DNA of 64,000 bases from a virus, in IMG/VR virus record IMGVR_UViG_3300021403_000004, positions 1 to 64,000 of that record. One strand, written 5' to 3'. Made by a program: the position numbers and the translations under genes. The stretch's first letter is position 1. Each line of letters begins with the position of its first letter. Below the pieces are notes generated by a model that did not search any database, was not told the DNA's origin, and was given only the letters and a program-made list of their open reading frames with translations. Below are positions 7,458 to 15,463 of the stretch, in pieces.

Positions 7458-7570
7458 GAACGGTCACTGCTGGCGGGTGCTGGCTGCCTGGAGTTCATTG
7501 ACTGCATCATAGTGGCTGGCTGTCCTAGGCTGACGGCAGGATCGTGTCAATAACTGCGCGAGAAGGCAGA

Positions 7571-7846
7571 CTACGCGCGCAGTGTGGCCGTGAATGCTGC
7601 CCAGGCGCCAGCGCTGAACTCGATGACGGTGCGCGCCGGGTCGCCGGCCTGCGTGGTGTCGCGCACGCCCACCACGCCGCTTCCGTGCCCGGCCTCCACG
7701 CAGGTGCCCCCGTCGCATCCGCTTGCCCTGCGCCAGCTTGCTGCCTCCACGCATTCGTAGAGAGAGCTGTAGGTTGCCGTTCGCCAGCTCGCCGCTTCCA
7801 CGCAACTGCTGCGACCACTGTAGGTTGCCGTGCGCCAGCTCATCAT
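7571..7846 (-). CDS. DUF397 protein with triplicated N-terminal motif
   Basis: 91 residues. The C-terminal part is a standard DUF397 domain (CVEA...VVGVRDTTQAGDPARTVIEF followed by SAGAWAAF). DUF397 proteins are small partners of XRE-type regulators in streptomycetes (for example around whiJ-like loci). Here the first motif is repeated: SWRTATYSGRSSCVEAA, SWRTATYSSLYECVEAA, then SWRRASGCDGGTCVEAG. Repeats are also visible in the DNA (7742-7850), so this is a recent tandem expansion. A GAGGAA ribosome site precedes the ATG. A second DUF397 gene lies at 10558. Confidence 0.8.
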   Translation of the reverse strand: MMSWRTATYSGRSSCVEAASWRTATYSSLYECVEAASWRRASGCDGGTCVEAGHGSGVVGVRDTTQAGDPARTVIEFSAGAWAAFTATLRA

Positions 7847-7868
7847 GATGGCTGTTCCTCCGTCATCG

Positions 7869-8045
7869 TCAGCTTTCCCTGCATGACCAGCAACACCTGC
7901 CCCCGGCCTGCCAGTGACTGCCGTCCAGCACCTCGATGCCGAGCACGCGCCCGGCACCGTCCACGTCGATCATGATGCCATCACTGACGCTGGCGGTCCG
8001 CGCCACCGTCCCGGTGCGCACCCCCGCGTACGCCGCCTGGAGCAT
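7869..8045 (-). CDS. DUF2283-like small protein
   Basis: 58 residues with VARTASVSDGIMIDVDGAGR followed by VLGIEVLD, the core of the DUF2283 family (usually a short beta protein of unknown function found in phages and toxin loci). The start at 8045 shares a base with the stop of the preceding ORF (TGATG). A longer frame up to 8132 would overlap that ORF by 88 bases. Confidence 0.6.
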   Translation of the reverse strand: MLQAAYAGVRTGTVARTASVSDGIMIDVDGAGRVLGIEVLDGSHWQAGGRCCWSCRES

Positions 8046-8188
8046 CAGGGCCCTTCCCAGCTTCCCGGCGTCCAGCGCATGGACCCGCTCCAGTACGCCG
8101 GCGCCAGGTGGCACGGGCAGCCAGGATCGCATGGCTTGTCCTTGCCGCGCAGCGCCAGCCGGGACCGGAGCCGCTTCAGGAGGCTCAT
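8045..8188 (-). CDS. 47-residue cysteine-containing protein
   Basis: Basic N-terminus (MSLLKRLRSRLALRGKDKP) followed by CDPGCPCH. Start overlaps the upstream stop (ATGA) and stop overlaps the downstream start (TGATG), so it sits in a chain of coupled small genes 8681 to 7571. Unknown function; possible metal-binding peptide. Too short for the usual ORF cut-off. Confidence 0.45.
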   Translation of the reverse strand: MSLLKRLRSRLALRGKDKPCDPGCPCHLAPAYWSGSMRWTPGSWEGP

Positions 8189-8529
8189 CGCGCGGCCCGC
8201 ACTTCCCAGTGGCCGCCCTTGACGGCGTAGCGGACATACGTGACCGGGTCGTCAGCCTTGAGCTGCTTGCTGTCCAGCCGCCAGGTCTCGACCCACGTCT
8301 GGTGCAGCACCGGCAAGCCCGGGACGCCGGACAGCGTGATCGCGGCCGTGCCCTCCGGGGCCAATGCGGGCAGCTCCGCCTTCAGGGCATCGGTGACGGC
8401 CTTGAACCGGCTGGCGGCCTCCTCAGCCGCGGCCTTCAGCGGCTCGTACATGGCCAGCAGCTCCTCCAGCCGGCTGCCCGGCTCCGCGGTGAGGATCACG
8501 CGCTGGCGAGCGGCATCAGGGGTGCTCAC
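8185..8529 (-). CDS. conserved phage protein, helical N-terminus
   Basis: 114 residues, GTG start after AGGAGG. The N-terminal 60 residues form a helix (LEELLAMYEPLKAAAEEAAS...), followed by a beta-rich C-terminus with WVETWRLDSKQLK and YVRYAVKGGHWEV. This arrangement is frequent in actinophage accessory regions (recognised pattern, no assigned function). It overlaps the preceding stop (GTGA). Confidence 0.6.
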   Translation of the reverse strand: MSTPDAARQRVILTAEPGSRLEELLAMYEPLKAAAEEAASRFKAVTDALKAELPALAPEGTAAITLSGVPGLPVLHQTWVETWRLDSKQLKADDPVTYVRYAVKGGHWEVRAAR

Positions 8530-8681
8530 GCGTCCTCCTGCGTGGCCAGCGGGGCCGGAGCGTGCTGGCAGTCGCACAGCTGCGAGCCGGCTTTCTCGGC
8601 CGCCGTCAGCCCGGGGGCCGCCTGCCGGGACTGCTCCGGGCAGCGCGGGCAGGCCCCGTGCCGGCACTGGATGCAGATCAT
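8526..8681 (-). CDS. 51-residue Cys-rich peptide, likely zinc-binding
   Basis: Starts MICIQCRHGACPRCPEQS and continues to LCDCQHAP; CxxC and CxxxCxxC spacing suggest a small zinc knuckle. First gene of the coupled minus-strand string (8681 down to 7571), with GGGAG before the ATG. Not in any family I can name. Confidence 0.55.
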   Translation of the reverse strand: MICIQCRHGACPRCPEQSRQAAPGLTAAEKAGSQLCDCQHAPAPLATQEDA

Positions 8682-8781
8682 GATGCGTGCTCCCGCCTCT
8701 TGCAGTCTTCAGCGGTCTTATCCTACAGCTGGCCCGGACGGCCACCGCCAAGGGCGTGCTTGTGCGGGGCGCACGTTCAGT

Positions 8782-8796
8782 TATACTATAAAAGAC
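8782..8796 (+). promoter_or_regulatory. start-associated motif TATACTATAAAAGAC
   Basis: A near-consensus copy 13 nt before the AUG of the 8810 gene, with AAGGAGG in between. Confidence 0.55.
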
Positions 8797-8809
8797 AAAG
8801 GAGGCAACC

Positions 8810-9013
8810 ATGCGCAGTTCACCAGGCGCGAAGGCGGATGCCGACACCGTGACGGCAGCGTGGCTGCGCAAGCGCCATCCCGCCTGGGACGACGAGGACA
8901 TCCGGCTGCAGCTCACCCGGACGCACGTGATTGACGAGTACCCGCACTGGCCTGCGGGGCAGGTGGACATGGAAGCACTGCGGCGCATGGCTGCCGAGGA
9001 CGGCCATGCCTGA
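8810..9013 (+). CDS. 67-residue acidic protein
   Basis: Contains TAAWLRKRHPAWDDEDIRLQ and ends LRRMAAEDGHA; mostly helical, charged, no known family. Strong AAGGAGG site and the start-associated motif make the gene convincing. First gene of a plus-strand operon running to about 11.2 kb. Confidence 0.6.
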   Translation: MRSSPGAKADADTVTAAWLRKRHPAWDDEDIRLQLTRTHVIDEYPHWPAGQVDMEALRRMAAEDGHA

Positions 9014-9029
9014 GGAGGAAGAGGGCGTC

Positions 9030-9185
9030 ATGACAATGACGAGGACAGTACGAGGCGGCGACATGGGCGAGCCGCTGCGCCGCCGGTACCTGGAGCCGCT
9101 CACGGTTCCCGGGGAGCCCGTCCCGGAAGAAGAGCCGCTGCCCGTGACTGAGCCAGCCCCGGCCCTGGAGCCGGTGCCTGCGTGA
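9030..9185 (+). CDS. small Pro/Glu-rich protein
   Basis: 51 residues, MTMTRTVRGGDMGEPLRRRY then a Pro/Glu-rich tail (EPVPEEEPLPVTEPAPALEP). The start at 9030 follows GAGGAGGAAGAGG; an in-frame ATG at 9006 overlaps the upstream gene and is an alternative. Unknown function. Confidence 0.5.
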   Translation: MTMTRTVRGGDMGEPLRRRYLEPLTVPGEPVPEEEPLPVTEPAPALEPVPA

Positions 9186-9189
9186 GTGC

Positions 9190-10125
9190 ATGACAGGCGC
9201 CGTCTTGCACTGGGCAGCCTTCAGCCTCGCCGTAACTGGGTGGGCAATGCTGCTCGTGACATGCGCGAGGACGCGGAAGACCAGGAAGGAAAAGGCTCCC
9301 ATGAGCCAGCCACTGAGCTCGCCTGCGTGCCCGGGGAGTACCAGCCCCGGGTGCCTGTGCGACGGCAGTTGCGCACGAGGACCGCGGGGCTTGTGCGGGT
9401 GCGCCCGGTGCGGGCTGCCGCCGGGAAGCAAAAGCTTCGGGAGCTTCAGTTCCGGGAGCTTCGGCTTCGGGAGCAGCAGCATGTCCCGCTGGACGGCCCG
9501 CAGCGGCATCATCATGCCTGCCCGGCCTGCGCACGCGGGCATTGCCGGGTTCGACGGGTCAAGGCCCGGTGACTACGCGCTTGCCATCGGCAGCGTGCGC
9601 GGGCTGCGGCAGTGGAGCTTCCCGGCAGCAGGGGCGCTGGACCGCGCGCTGGCGGCTGGCGCCGAGCCGAGTGCGCGAGCCATCTGGCCTGTTCCGGAGC
9701 CCTTGCTGCTGACGGGAGTCCGCGATCATCCCTGGCGGCCCGGGGTCAACGAGGCCGCGTGCCGCAATAACACGGCCCACGAGCCGCCCGTGGAAGCAGA
9801 TCCGGATACCGGGCTGGCCTGCGGCTGCGGCTTCTGGGCGTACTGGGGCTTGGATGACCATGCCTGGGACATCAAGCTGCCGGTCTTCGGCGTGGTGGAG
9901 GGCACCGGCCGGGTCGTCACCGGCACGAAGGGCTTCCGCTGCCAGAAGGCCCGCATCCTCGCGCTCACCTTGGGGTTCACCGTGGAGGACGGCCCGGAGA
10001 AGATGGCGGATGCATGGCTGGGCGTGCTGATGGACATGATCGGCCAGGCGTATCCTGATGCCCGGGTCTTTGCCACCCTCAACGGCATGCTCGCCTCCGT
10101 GCCGACAGGGGAGTTCACCACGTGA
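9190..10125 (+). CDS. conserved phage protein with Cys-rich and Gly/Ser-rich leader
   Basis: 311 residues if started at 9190. Residues 1-30 contain a membrane-like segment (VLHWAAFSLAVTGWAMLLVT). Residues 38-75 are Cys-rich (CLCDGSCARGPRGLCGCARC). A Ser/Phe/Gly linker follows, and then the main domain from about residue 115, with GFDGSRPGDYALAIGSVRGL, CGCGFWAYWGL, PVFGVVEGTG and KARILAL. This last domain is a recurrent actinophage protein of unknown role. The ATG at 9301 has a better ribosome site (AAGGAAAAGG) and would remove the membrane segment; the choice is open. Confidence 0.6.
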   Translation: MTGAVLHWAAFSLAVTGWAMLLVTCARTRKTRKEKAPMSQPLSSPACPGSTSPGCLCDGSCARGPRGLCGCARCGLPPGSKSFGSFSSGSFGFGSSSMSRWTARSGIIMPARPAHAGIAGFDGSRPGDYALAIGSVRGLRQWSFPAAGALDRALAAGAEPSARAIWPVPEPLLLTGVRDHPWRPGVNEAACRNNTAHEPPVEADPDTGLACGCGFWAYWGLDDHAWDIKLPVFGVVEGTGRVVTGTKGFRCQKARILALTLGFTVEDGPEKMADAWLGVLMDMIGQAYPDARVFATLNGMLASVPTGEFTT

Positions 10126-10206
10126 ATGCGGCCCGCGCAGGGGCAATGGAACTGCGACACCACGTGAACAGTGAATGCTGCCCGCAGGGGCGAGAGGACT
10201 GTGACA
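10126..10206 (+). repeat. two degenerate tandem copies of the 30-bp element
   Basis: 10126-10157 and 10175-10206 resemble the 30-bp element (GCGCAGGGGCAATGGAACTG and CCGCAGGGGCGAGAGGACTG), each followed by ACACCACGTGAA. The same CACCACGTGAA occurs at the end of the upstream gene, so the stretch is a tandem duplication of about 50 bp between two genes. Confidence 0.6.
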
Positions 10207-10210
10207 CCAC

Positions 10211-10426
10211 GTGAAGATCCAGCTGAGCCACGGAGCAGGTGACGGCGGGGTCCAGGTGGACTGGTTCGTCGTGCGGCCGTTGCCCGGTGAGGTGACCAGG
10301 AGCGCCGTCGGCACCGTGATCACCAACGAGATGACCGTGCAGTCCCTGGCGCAGGCCGGGCGCACGGTGATTGAGCTGGACGTCAGGCCGTGGGCCAATA
10401 AAGCTCCACGTAACCAGGAGGGATGA
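10211..10426 (+). CDS. 71-residue hypothetical protein
   Basis: GTG start immediately after the degenerate element pair. Beta-rich sequence (VQVDWFVVRPLPGEVTRSAV) with no recognised family. The stop (10424-10426) is 6 nt before the next ATG, within the plus-strand operon. Confidence 0.55.
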   Translation: MKIQLSHGAGDGGVQVDWFVVRPLPGEVTRSAVGTVITNEMTVQSLAQAGRTVIELDVRPWANKAPRNQEG

Positions 10427-10432
10427 GGGATA

Positions 10433-10561
10433 ATGACCATCAAGGGCGCGTCACTGAATCACGGGCTGGCCAGCCCCGGCCCCTGGCACCAGCTCCTGCG
10501 GGACATCCCGCGACTGGGCGAGGCCTGGCAGGACCTGGTAGAAGGGCGCCGGCCAGAATGA
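10433..10561 (+). CDS. 42-residue peptide coupled to DUF397 gene
   Basis: Reads MTIKGASLNHGLASPGPWHQ then LLRDIPRLGEAWQDLVEG. AGGAGG lies upstream and the TGA overlaps the ATG of the DUF397 gene (AATGA). Unrecognised family; conserved position suggests a small cofactor of the regulatory pair downstream. Confidence 0.5.
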   Translation: MTIKGASLNHGLASPGPWHQLLRDIPRLGEAWQDLVEGRRPE

Positions 10562-10791
10562 GGCTCCCGGGACTGCCCGGCTGGCTGCACCGCACCCGGC
10601 CGCGAGACTGGGCGAAAAGCTCGCTGAGCGTCTACAACGGCAACTGCGTCGAGGTGGCAGGACTGGACGGCGACGTCATCTACGTCAGGAACAGCAAGCA
10701 CCCGGAGGCTGGCACGCTGGCGATCCCGGCGCCCCAGTGGGATGACTTCATTGCCGGCGCGCAGCACGGGGAGTTCAATCGCGGCGCATGA
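10558..10791 (+). CDS. DUF397 protein
   Basis: 77 residues with the classic DUF397 signature WAKSSLSVYNGNCVEVAGLD, then VIYVRNSKHPEAG and WDDFIAGA. DUF397 proteins pair with XRE regulators in actinomycetes. This one sits 41 bases upstream of an XRE gene, as in chromosomal pairs. Its start overlaps the stop of the 42-residue peptide. Likely host-derived, since I know of the pair mainly from Actinomycetota chromosomes. Confidence 0.85.
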   Translation: MRLPGLPGWLHRTRPRDWAKSSLSVYNGNCVEVAGLDGDVIYVRNSKHPEAGTLAIPAPQWDDFIAGAQHGEFNRGA

Positions 10792-10832
10792 TCATGATCT
10801 TCAAAAGCAGTCTCAGGGGGTATCATGAGGGC

Positions 10833-11186
10833 ATGACCAGCAGCAGCGGGCGCGCGGGCCGTACCGCGATCAGGCGGCCCGGGGCCGGGATCACCATTGA
10901 CCGTGATCGCCTGGTCCGGCTGCGCCAGGAACGGCGGCTGTCCCGGGCCCAGCTTGCTGAGGCAATGGCCGGCAACGGCTACACGATCACCCCGGATGCT
11001 ATTGCGAAGATCGAGAACGGCTGGCGCCGCCCGAAGCCGCGCACCCTGGACGCCTTGTGCAAGGCACTGCACTGTGAGTCTACTGAGCTGCTGCCATCCG
11101 AAGGCCCGGAGCCTGATGACGAGCAGGAGCCAGGGCTGGATGACGAGCAGCTGGCTGCTGAGCCTGAGCAGGAAATAGCCAGCTAG
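10833..11186 (+). CDS. XRE-family HTH regulator
   Basis: 117 residues. HTH_XRE at about residues 22-85: LVRLRQERRLSRAQLAEAMA, then YTITPDAIAKIENGWRRP and LDALCKALHC. An acidic C-terminal tail (EPDDEQEPGLDDEQLAAEPE) follows. Start at the second ATG (10833), about 8 nt after a TATCAT box; the first in-frame start at 10788 overlaps DUF397. With the DUF397 gene it forms a regulator/partner pair, probably controlling lysogeny or host development genes (inference). Confidence 0.8.
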   Translation: MTSSSGRAGRTAIRRPGAGITIDRDRLVRLRQERRLSRAQLAEAMAGNGYTITPDAIAKIENGWRRPKPRTLDALCKALHCESTELLPSEGPEPDDEQEPGLDDEQLAAEPEQEIAS

Positions 11187-11283
11187 CCACGCTTTCTTGC
11201 CGCCAATCTGCCGGAGCCAGCCACCGGTCTCCAGACGCTCGCTTGCGGTTCCTGGAAAGAGCAGTCCGGCATAAGGAAAGATC

Positions 11284-11496
11284 GTGATCATGCCTGAGTA
11301 CCTGTCCGCCAGCGAGTACACCTGGCGGCGTGGCCAGTATGACCGGGAGTACGCCCAGCTGGCGGACGGCTCCTGGTACTGGCGGCTGCACCTGCACGGC
11401 GAGCGGCTCAACGGGGGCATCAGCGCGACCCGGCAGGACGCGGCCCACGACGCCGGGCGCGCCGTCTCCCTTCACCTGAGCGGCGGCGCATCGTAA
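11284..11496 (+). CDS. 70-residue hypothetical protein
   Basis: Tyr/Trp-rich beta protein (YTWRRGQYDREYAQLADGSW then YWRLHLHGERLNGG), ending in a short helix. GTG at 11284 follows AAGGAAAG; ATG at 11290 is an alternative. No family recognised. 11187-11283 and 11497-11572 hold no further features. Confidence 0.55.
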   Translation: MIMPEYLSASEYTWRRGQYDREYAQLADGSWYWRLHLHGERLNGGISATRQDAAHDAGRAVSLHLSGGAS

Positions 11497-11572
11497 ACTC
11501 ACGTAACGGGATGCTCTTCCTCCCCTCGTGATTTTTGGCGGTGATGGTCGTGAGCCGGGTTAACGGCGGCAG

Positions 11573-12142
11573 ATGAGTGATGTCGTATGGATAGCGATCA
11601 GCTCCGTATGCGGCGTGCTCGCCTTGTGGATCGCCTACCTCACGTACCGGGAACGGCGCCGCGATGCTGTCACCCAGGGGGAGGCGGCGCGCATCAGGCA
11701 AATCGTCCATGCTGAGACGGAGTCGGTGACGGCCGCCCAGCGGGAGCTTGCCGCCCGCCTGGACGCCATCGTCAGCCGCCAGAACCAGATCGCCGCTGAG
11801 CAGCACGACCAGAGCGTCAAGATCAGCGCCATCCTGGACCGCATGGCCGTCACGGAAACGAAGATCGAGGTCTTCTGGAAGTCGGTGGCCATGGACGCAG
11901 CCAAGATCATCCACAGTCCTGACCCGCGGCGCGCGCACGTCGACGCGCTGCTGGAGTCCTTCATGGGCGGCACCTTGTCGGGTGACCAGGAACGCGAGCT
12001 TCGCGCGATACTGATGAAGATCCGTGATTTCGAGCCTGGGGGCGCCCGGCCTGACTTCCCGGTCTACCAGGGCGAGCAGCTGGCGGCGGCCATCTTGCTG
12101 CGGACCATGGAGCACGTCGCGCAAGGGGGAGCAAGGAGATGA
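11573..12142 (+). CDS. membrane-anchored coiled-coil protein
   Basis: 189 residues. A single N-terminal membrane segment (VVWIAISSVCGVLALWIAYL), then a basic RERRR stop-transfer, then a long coiled coil (residues 35-105) and an acidic C-terminal domain predicted cytoplasmic. The ATGA overlap with the next gene makes a two-gene membrane unit. Similar pairs occur beside actinophage lysis genes; a holin accessory or superinfection role is possible but unproven. Confidence 0.6.
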   Translation: MSDVVWIAISSVCGVLALWIAYLTYRERRRDAVTQGEAARIRQIVHAETESVTAAQRELAARLDAIVSRQNQIAAEQHDQSVKISAILDRMAVTETKIEVFWKSVAMDAAKIIHSPDPRRAHVDALLESFMGGTLSGDQERELRAILMKIRDFEPGGARPDFPVYQGEQLAAAILLRTMEHVAQGGARR

Positions 12143-12633
12143 TAGACGACGAGCTGACGCCAGAGGGCCATGAGGACGAGGTACTGGAAGGCCTGGACGA
12201 GTCCGTCCTGATGAGGACGGCCATCAGGCAGGTGGACAAGCTCACCAGGGCCAACACGGTCAACCAGCGGGTGATCAGCCGGCTGCGGCAGGCCATCATC
12301 GCCCTGTGCGTGGTGGCCGTCATCGTGCTGGCGTCCTGCGCGGTCCTCGGTTACGTGGCCGTTGACCAGCACCGGACCGATGCCCAGCTCCGGGCTGCCA
12401 ACCAGCAGCTCATGCAGCAGAATGACAAGCTGCGCCAGGAGGCCATCACCAGCTGCGCGGGCGGCAACGACTACCGGCAGGGGCAGACCGAGATCTGGAC
12501 TGACTTCATCGGCCTGCTCATCAGCAAGAAGACGCCAAAGGCCACGGTTCACATTGCTGACGCCTTCCTGGCGCGCGTGAAGAAGATCGACACCTTGCAC
12601 GATTGCGCTGCGCAGTACCGGCCCGGGCAGTAA
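12139..12633 (+). CDS. single-pass membrane protein, coupled partner
   Basis: 164 residues. A cytoplasmic acidic N-terminus, a central membrane span (AIIALCVVAVIVLASCAVLG), then an external helical domain (RAANQQLMQQNDKLRQEA) with two Cys that could form a disulphide (residues about 110 and 158). It begins inside the stop of the preceding gene. Resembles phage membrane proteins with a juxtamembrane coiled coil; function unassigned. Confidence 0.6.
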   Translation: MIDDELTPEGHEDEVLEGLDESVLMRTAIRQVDKLTRANTVNQRVISRLRQAIIALCVVAVIVLASCAVLGYVAVDQHRTDAQLRAANQQLMQQNDKLRQEAITSCAGGNDYRQGQTEIWTDFIGLLISKKTPKATVHIADAFLARVKKIDTLHDCAAQYRPGQ

Positions 12634-12660
12634 GCTGGGGGTTACCTCGACGGGTACTGA

Positions 12661-12694
12661 GAAGGCCCCCGCACCAGATGATGCGGGGGCCTTC
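12661..12694 (+). terminator. bidirectional terminator
   Basis: GAAGGCCCCCGCA and TGCGGGGGCCTTC pair perfectly over 13 bp around an 8-nt loop, between convergent genes ending at 12633 and 12717. Confidence 0.85.
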
Positions 12695-12716
12695 ATGGTC
12701 TCAGGCTGCCAGGAAA

Positions 12717-13652
12717 TCAGCCCAGGTTGGTCTGCCCCTCGTGCGCCTCGAAGGCGTCATTGTGCAGCAGGGTGGGCGCGGCGTAGACGGTGCCGCCCGG
12801 GTCGCCGTTCAGCGTGGAGCTGACGAAGATGACCTTGCCGAAGGCGGACGGGAAGGCGTCCAGCGTGGGAGCGCCGCCCTGGTGGCCGTGCTGCACGACG
12901 GTGCCGTAAATGGCCCGCATGTGCGCCTGCGCGCCCACCGCGACTGCGCCGTCAGCAAGGGGCTGCAGTGACTGGCCCGGGTTAGCCTCCGCGCCGAATG
13001 CCGCCTCGTTGAAGTGCTGGTTGAAGTAGAAGGACGTTGACGCAGTCCGGGCCTGGAGGCCGCCGTTGAAGCTGACCGGCCCCCCGCGGACATTCGCCGA
13101 GACGACCCAGTGGCCGCCTACCCGGGCAATGGAGACGTTGACGTTGTCCTGGACCGGGATGCTGGCGATGAGCAGCTGCGGGCCGGCTGGGCTGGTCAGG
13201 AACTTGTCGCCGAGCACCCCGTTCAGGCACGGGTCGCTCTCGGAATAGGCCACGCCCGTCTTCGGGGGGCTGAGCACGGACGAAAGGTAGCCAGCCGCCC
13301 ACTCCACGTTGTACGTGTCAGCGCTGCCGACCGCATTCCCGTTGTTCACGACGCCCACCTGGATGGCGGCCCCGGTGGAAGGGTCGCACAGCTCAGTGCC
13401 AATGCCGTGGTTGGCGTCAGCGGGCAGCAGGCTCAGGGCCGATGAGTTGCTGTAGGTGTCGCCGATGGAGGTGGTGACCTCGTTGAACCCCCGCTGGTCG
13501 GGCTTGGTGTACTGCACCAGGTAGCCGGCCACGGGATTGGTGGCGGCGTTAGTGAACTCCGGCTGGTAGGAGGCTGCTGCCTGCGCCAGCCCGCCTGCGG
13601 CCGTCACCGCAGTCACTGCGGCGGCGAGCACCAGGGCGATGCGCTTGAACAT
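12717..13652 (-). CDS. secreted protein of unknown fold
   Basis: 311 residues. A clear signal peptide (MFKRIALVLAAAVTAVTAAG...AQAAA) is followed by a beta-rich, Asn/Gly/Ser-rich mature part with two Cys around residues 90 and 145. Start at 13652 after GAGAGGAAACC; a longer in-frame start at 13715 was rejected because the signal peptide begins at 13652. Last gene of the lysis region; could modify or bind the host envelope. No catalytic motif seen. Confidence 0.65.
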   Translation of the reverse strand: MFKRIALVLAAAVTAVTAAGGLAQAAASYQPEFTNAATNPVAGYLVQYTKPDQRGFNEVTTSIGDTYSNSSALSLLPADANHGIGTELCDPSTGAAIQVGVVNNGNAVGSADTYNVEWAAGYLSSVLSPPKTGVAYSESDPCLNGVLGDKFLTSPAGPQLLIASIPVQDNVNVSIARVGGHWVVSANVRGGPVSFNGGLQARTASTSFYFNQHFNEAAFGAEANPGQSLQPLADGAVAVGAQAHMRAIYGTVVQHGHQGGAPTLDAFPSAFGKVIFVSSTLNGDPGGTVYAAPTLLHNDAFEAHEGQTNLG

Positions 13653-13719
13653 CTGGTTTCCTCTCTCAGGACTTTCTGCGGGGTAGCCTACACGACTGCG
13701 TGATACACAAGCCACGCTT

Positions 13720-14481
13720 TCAGGCCACCACCCGGTAAAAGGCCGGCGAGCCCCACAGGCTGGCGTAGCCGATCCGGGTGCCGCTATGGTGCGCCCCGAA
13801 GGTGCGGCCGTGGCTAATGTAGAGCTCCACGTGGTACGGCGAGCTGCCGCCCCACATGACCAGGTCGCCCGGGCGCGGGCTGGACGTGCGCACCAGCTTG
13901 CCGCTGCGCACCATCATGCCAGTGTTGTGCGGCAGCGTGATGCCGGCGTGCTGGTAGGCCCGCATGACCAGGCCCGAGCAGTCGTAAGTGGATGGTCCTG
14001 CACCGCCCCAGGCGTACCACTTGCCCGCCTGCGTCAGCGCCCAGGCCAGCGCACGGGCAGCCGTGCCGCTGCGGGCCGCCGCGGTAGTCGTGGCCGTGGT
14101 GGCAACGGCTGCCGTGACCGTGACGGCGCCCGTGCTCGCGGGCGGTGCCTGGCGGGTGACGGCGCGCTCGGCCAGGGAAGCTTGCACGAGGAGGTGCGCG
14201 ACGTGCTGCAGGTGGAAGGCGTGCTCGTGCTCAGCCACGGCCGCCTGGGCACTATCGTCTTGGGCGATGGCGGCGTGCGCGGACGCGGCCCGCTGGGCCT
14301 TGTCCAGGGCCGGGTTGCCCGGATCGGCATAGGGTGCCGTGATGGCGCTGGCAGCTGGCGCCGTCAGGACGTCGGCCTGCCCGCTGGCCATGCTGGCAGG
14401 CAGCGTGAGGAAGGCCGCAAGGCCCAGGGCGGTAGCCAGGGCGGCGATGACGGCTGACCGCCCGCGATGAGTGGTGCTCAT
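13720..14481 (-). CDS. secreted NlpC/P60 peptidoglycan endopeptidase
   Basis: 253 residues. A signal-type N-terminus (AVIAALATALGLAAFLTLPA), then a helical spacer with DPGNPALDKAQRA that is shared with the next gene upstream. The NlpC/P60 domain spans about 140-253: YDCSGLV with catalytic Cys168, PYHVELYI with His217, and a third polar residue near 231. Cleaves peptide stems of peptidoglycan. Start at 14481 after GAAGAAGG. Confidence 0.85.
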   Translation of the reverse strand: MSTTHRGRSAVIAALATALGLAAFLTLPASMASGQADVLTAPAASAITAPYADPGNPALDKAQRAASAHAAIAQDDSAQAAVAEHEHAFHLQHVAHLLVQASLAERAVTRQAPPASTGAVTVTAAVATTATTTAAARSGTAARALAWALTQAGKWYAWGGAGPSTYDCSGLVMRAYQHAGITLPHNTGMMVRSGKLVRTSSPRPGDLVMWGGSSPYHVELYISHGRTFGAHHSGTRIGYASLWGSPAFYRVVA

Positions 14482-14513
14482 GATGACCTTCTTCGTGTAC
14501 CGGCGGGCGCGCT

Positions 14514-15326
14514 TCACGGACGGCAAACCCACTGTGCCCAGGACTGGCCGGAGGCGTCGAACTTGCTCACGGCGTTCAGGGCGTTGACGTGCGCGTCGTA
14601 AAGATCGCCAGGGACTACTGCCCCAAGGATCTGGAAAAGCCCCGTCGCTCCCGAGGGATTGAATGCGCGCGTGTTCATGCCTGACTCGCACGTGGCGATC
14701 CCGACTGCTGCGCTGTCTGCCCAGTGCGGGCCGCCCGCGCAGTTCCAGGCCATCTCGACCTGCGCAGCAGTAAGGTGGCCGCTCGGGTCAGAGCAGCCAG
14801 TCCCGCTCGCGCTCCCGCCACCAGGGTGGCTCACCGTCACGGGGGCAGCGTGCGCCGGGGTGGCGGGGCGCAGCTGCGAGCACGGCATGTCGTAGCCGTC
14901 CCCGTCGCCATCGCCGCACTGGTACCGGGTCTTGGCCAGCACCGTCACCGGCGCCTGCACGCTGCTGGCTGCCGCGTGCAGCCGGGCCATGTGCGCCAGG
15001 TGGGCCAGGTGCGCGAGGTGCCTCTGGTGGTAGGTCAGTGCGGCCGTGCGCGTGACCAGCGCGTCTGCCTGCGCCGTGGCCTGCAGGGCGGCTGCCGCGC
15101 GCAGGGCCTTGTCCTGCCTAGGGCTGCCCAGGTCGGTGTAGGCGCCCTGGGCCGTGCCAGGGGCGCTGGGCGCCACGGCATCGGACTGGCCGCGCGCTGG
15201 CCCGGAAGGCAGCAAGGCGAAGCACAGGACGGCTGCTGACAGGGCCAGCCCGGCGGCTGCGGCACGGACCGCCCTCGCCTGGGTTACCAATGCCCGTGGC
15301 CGGGCAGTGAAAAAGCGCCAGTACAT
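14514..15326 (-). CDS. secreted lysozyme-like transglycosylase with Excalibur-type motif
   Basis: 270 residues. Membrane/signal segment at 22-42. A spacer homologous to the next protein (DLGSPRQDKALRAAAALQAT) and a DGDGDGYDMPC Excalibur-like calcium loop at about 139-149 follow. The C-terminal domain has VGIATCESGMNTRAFNPSGA then TGLFQI, the pattern of lysozyme-like SLT enzymes; E214 is the likely catalytic acid. Works with the NlpC/P60 protein on cell-wall lysis. A CGACGG/CCGTCG hairpin (15351-15371) lies just upstream. Confidence 0.8.
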   Translation of the reverse strand: MYWRFFTARPRALVTQARAVRAAAAGLALSAAVLCFALLPSGPARGQSDAVAPSAPGTAQGAYTDLGSPRQDKALRAAAALQATAQADALVTRTAALTYHQRHLAHLAHLAHMARLHAAASSVQAPVTVLAKTRYQCGDGDGDGYDMPCSQLRPATPAHAAPVTVSHPGGGSASGTGCSDPSGHLTAAQVEMAWNCAGGPHWADSAAVGIATCESGMNTRAFNPSGATGLFQILGAVVPGDLYDAHVNALNAVSKFDASGQSWAQWVCRP

Positions 15327-15463
15327 GGCGCATCACGCTCCTCGGAATCGCGACGGAGTATTTTCCCGTCGTGCTCCAGGGAGCTAAGCACGTGCATCTG
15401 CACGGACGCAAGGACTGCGGTGAGTGAATCGCGCGTGAATCACCGGCGCCCGTGGCTGGTTCG

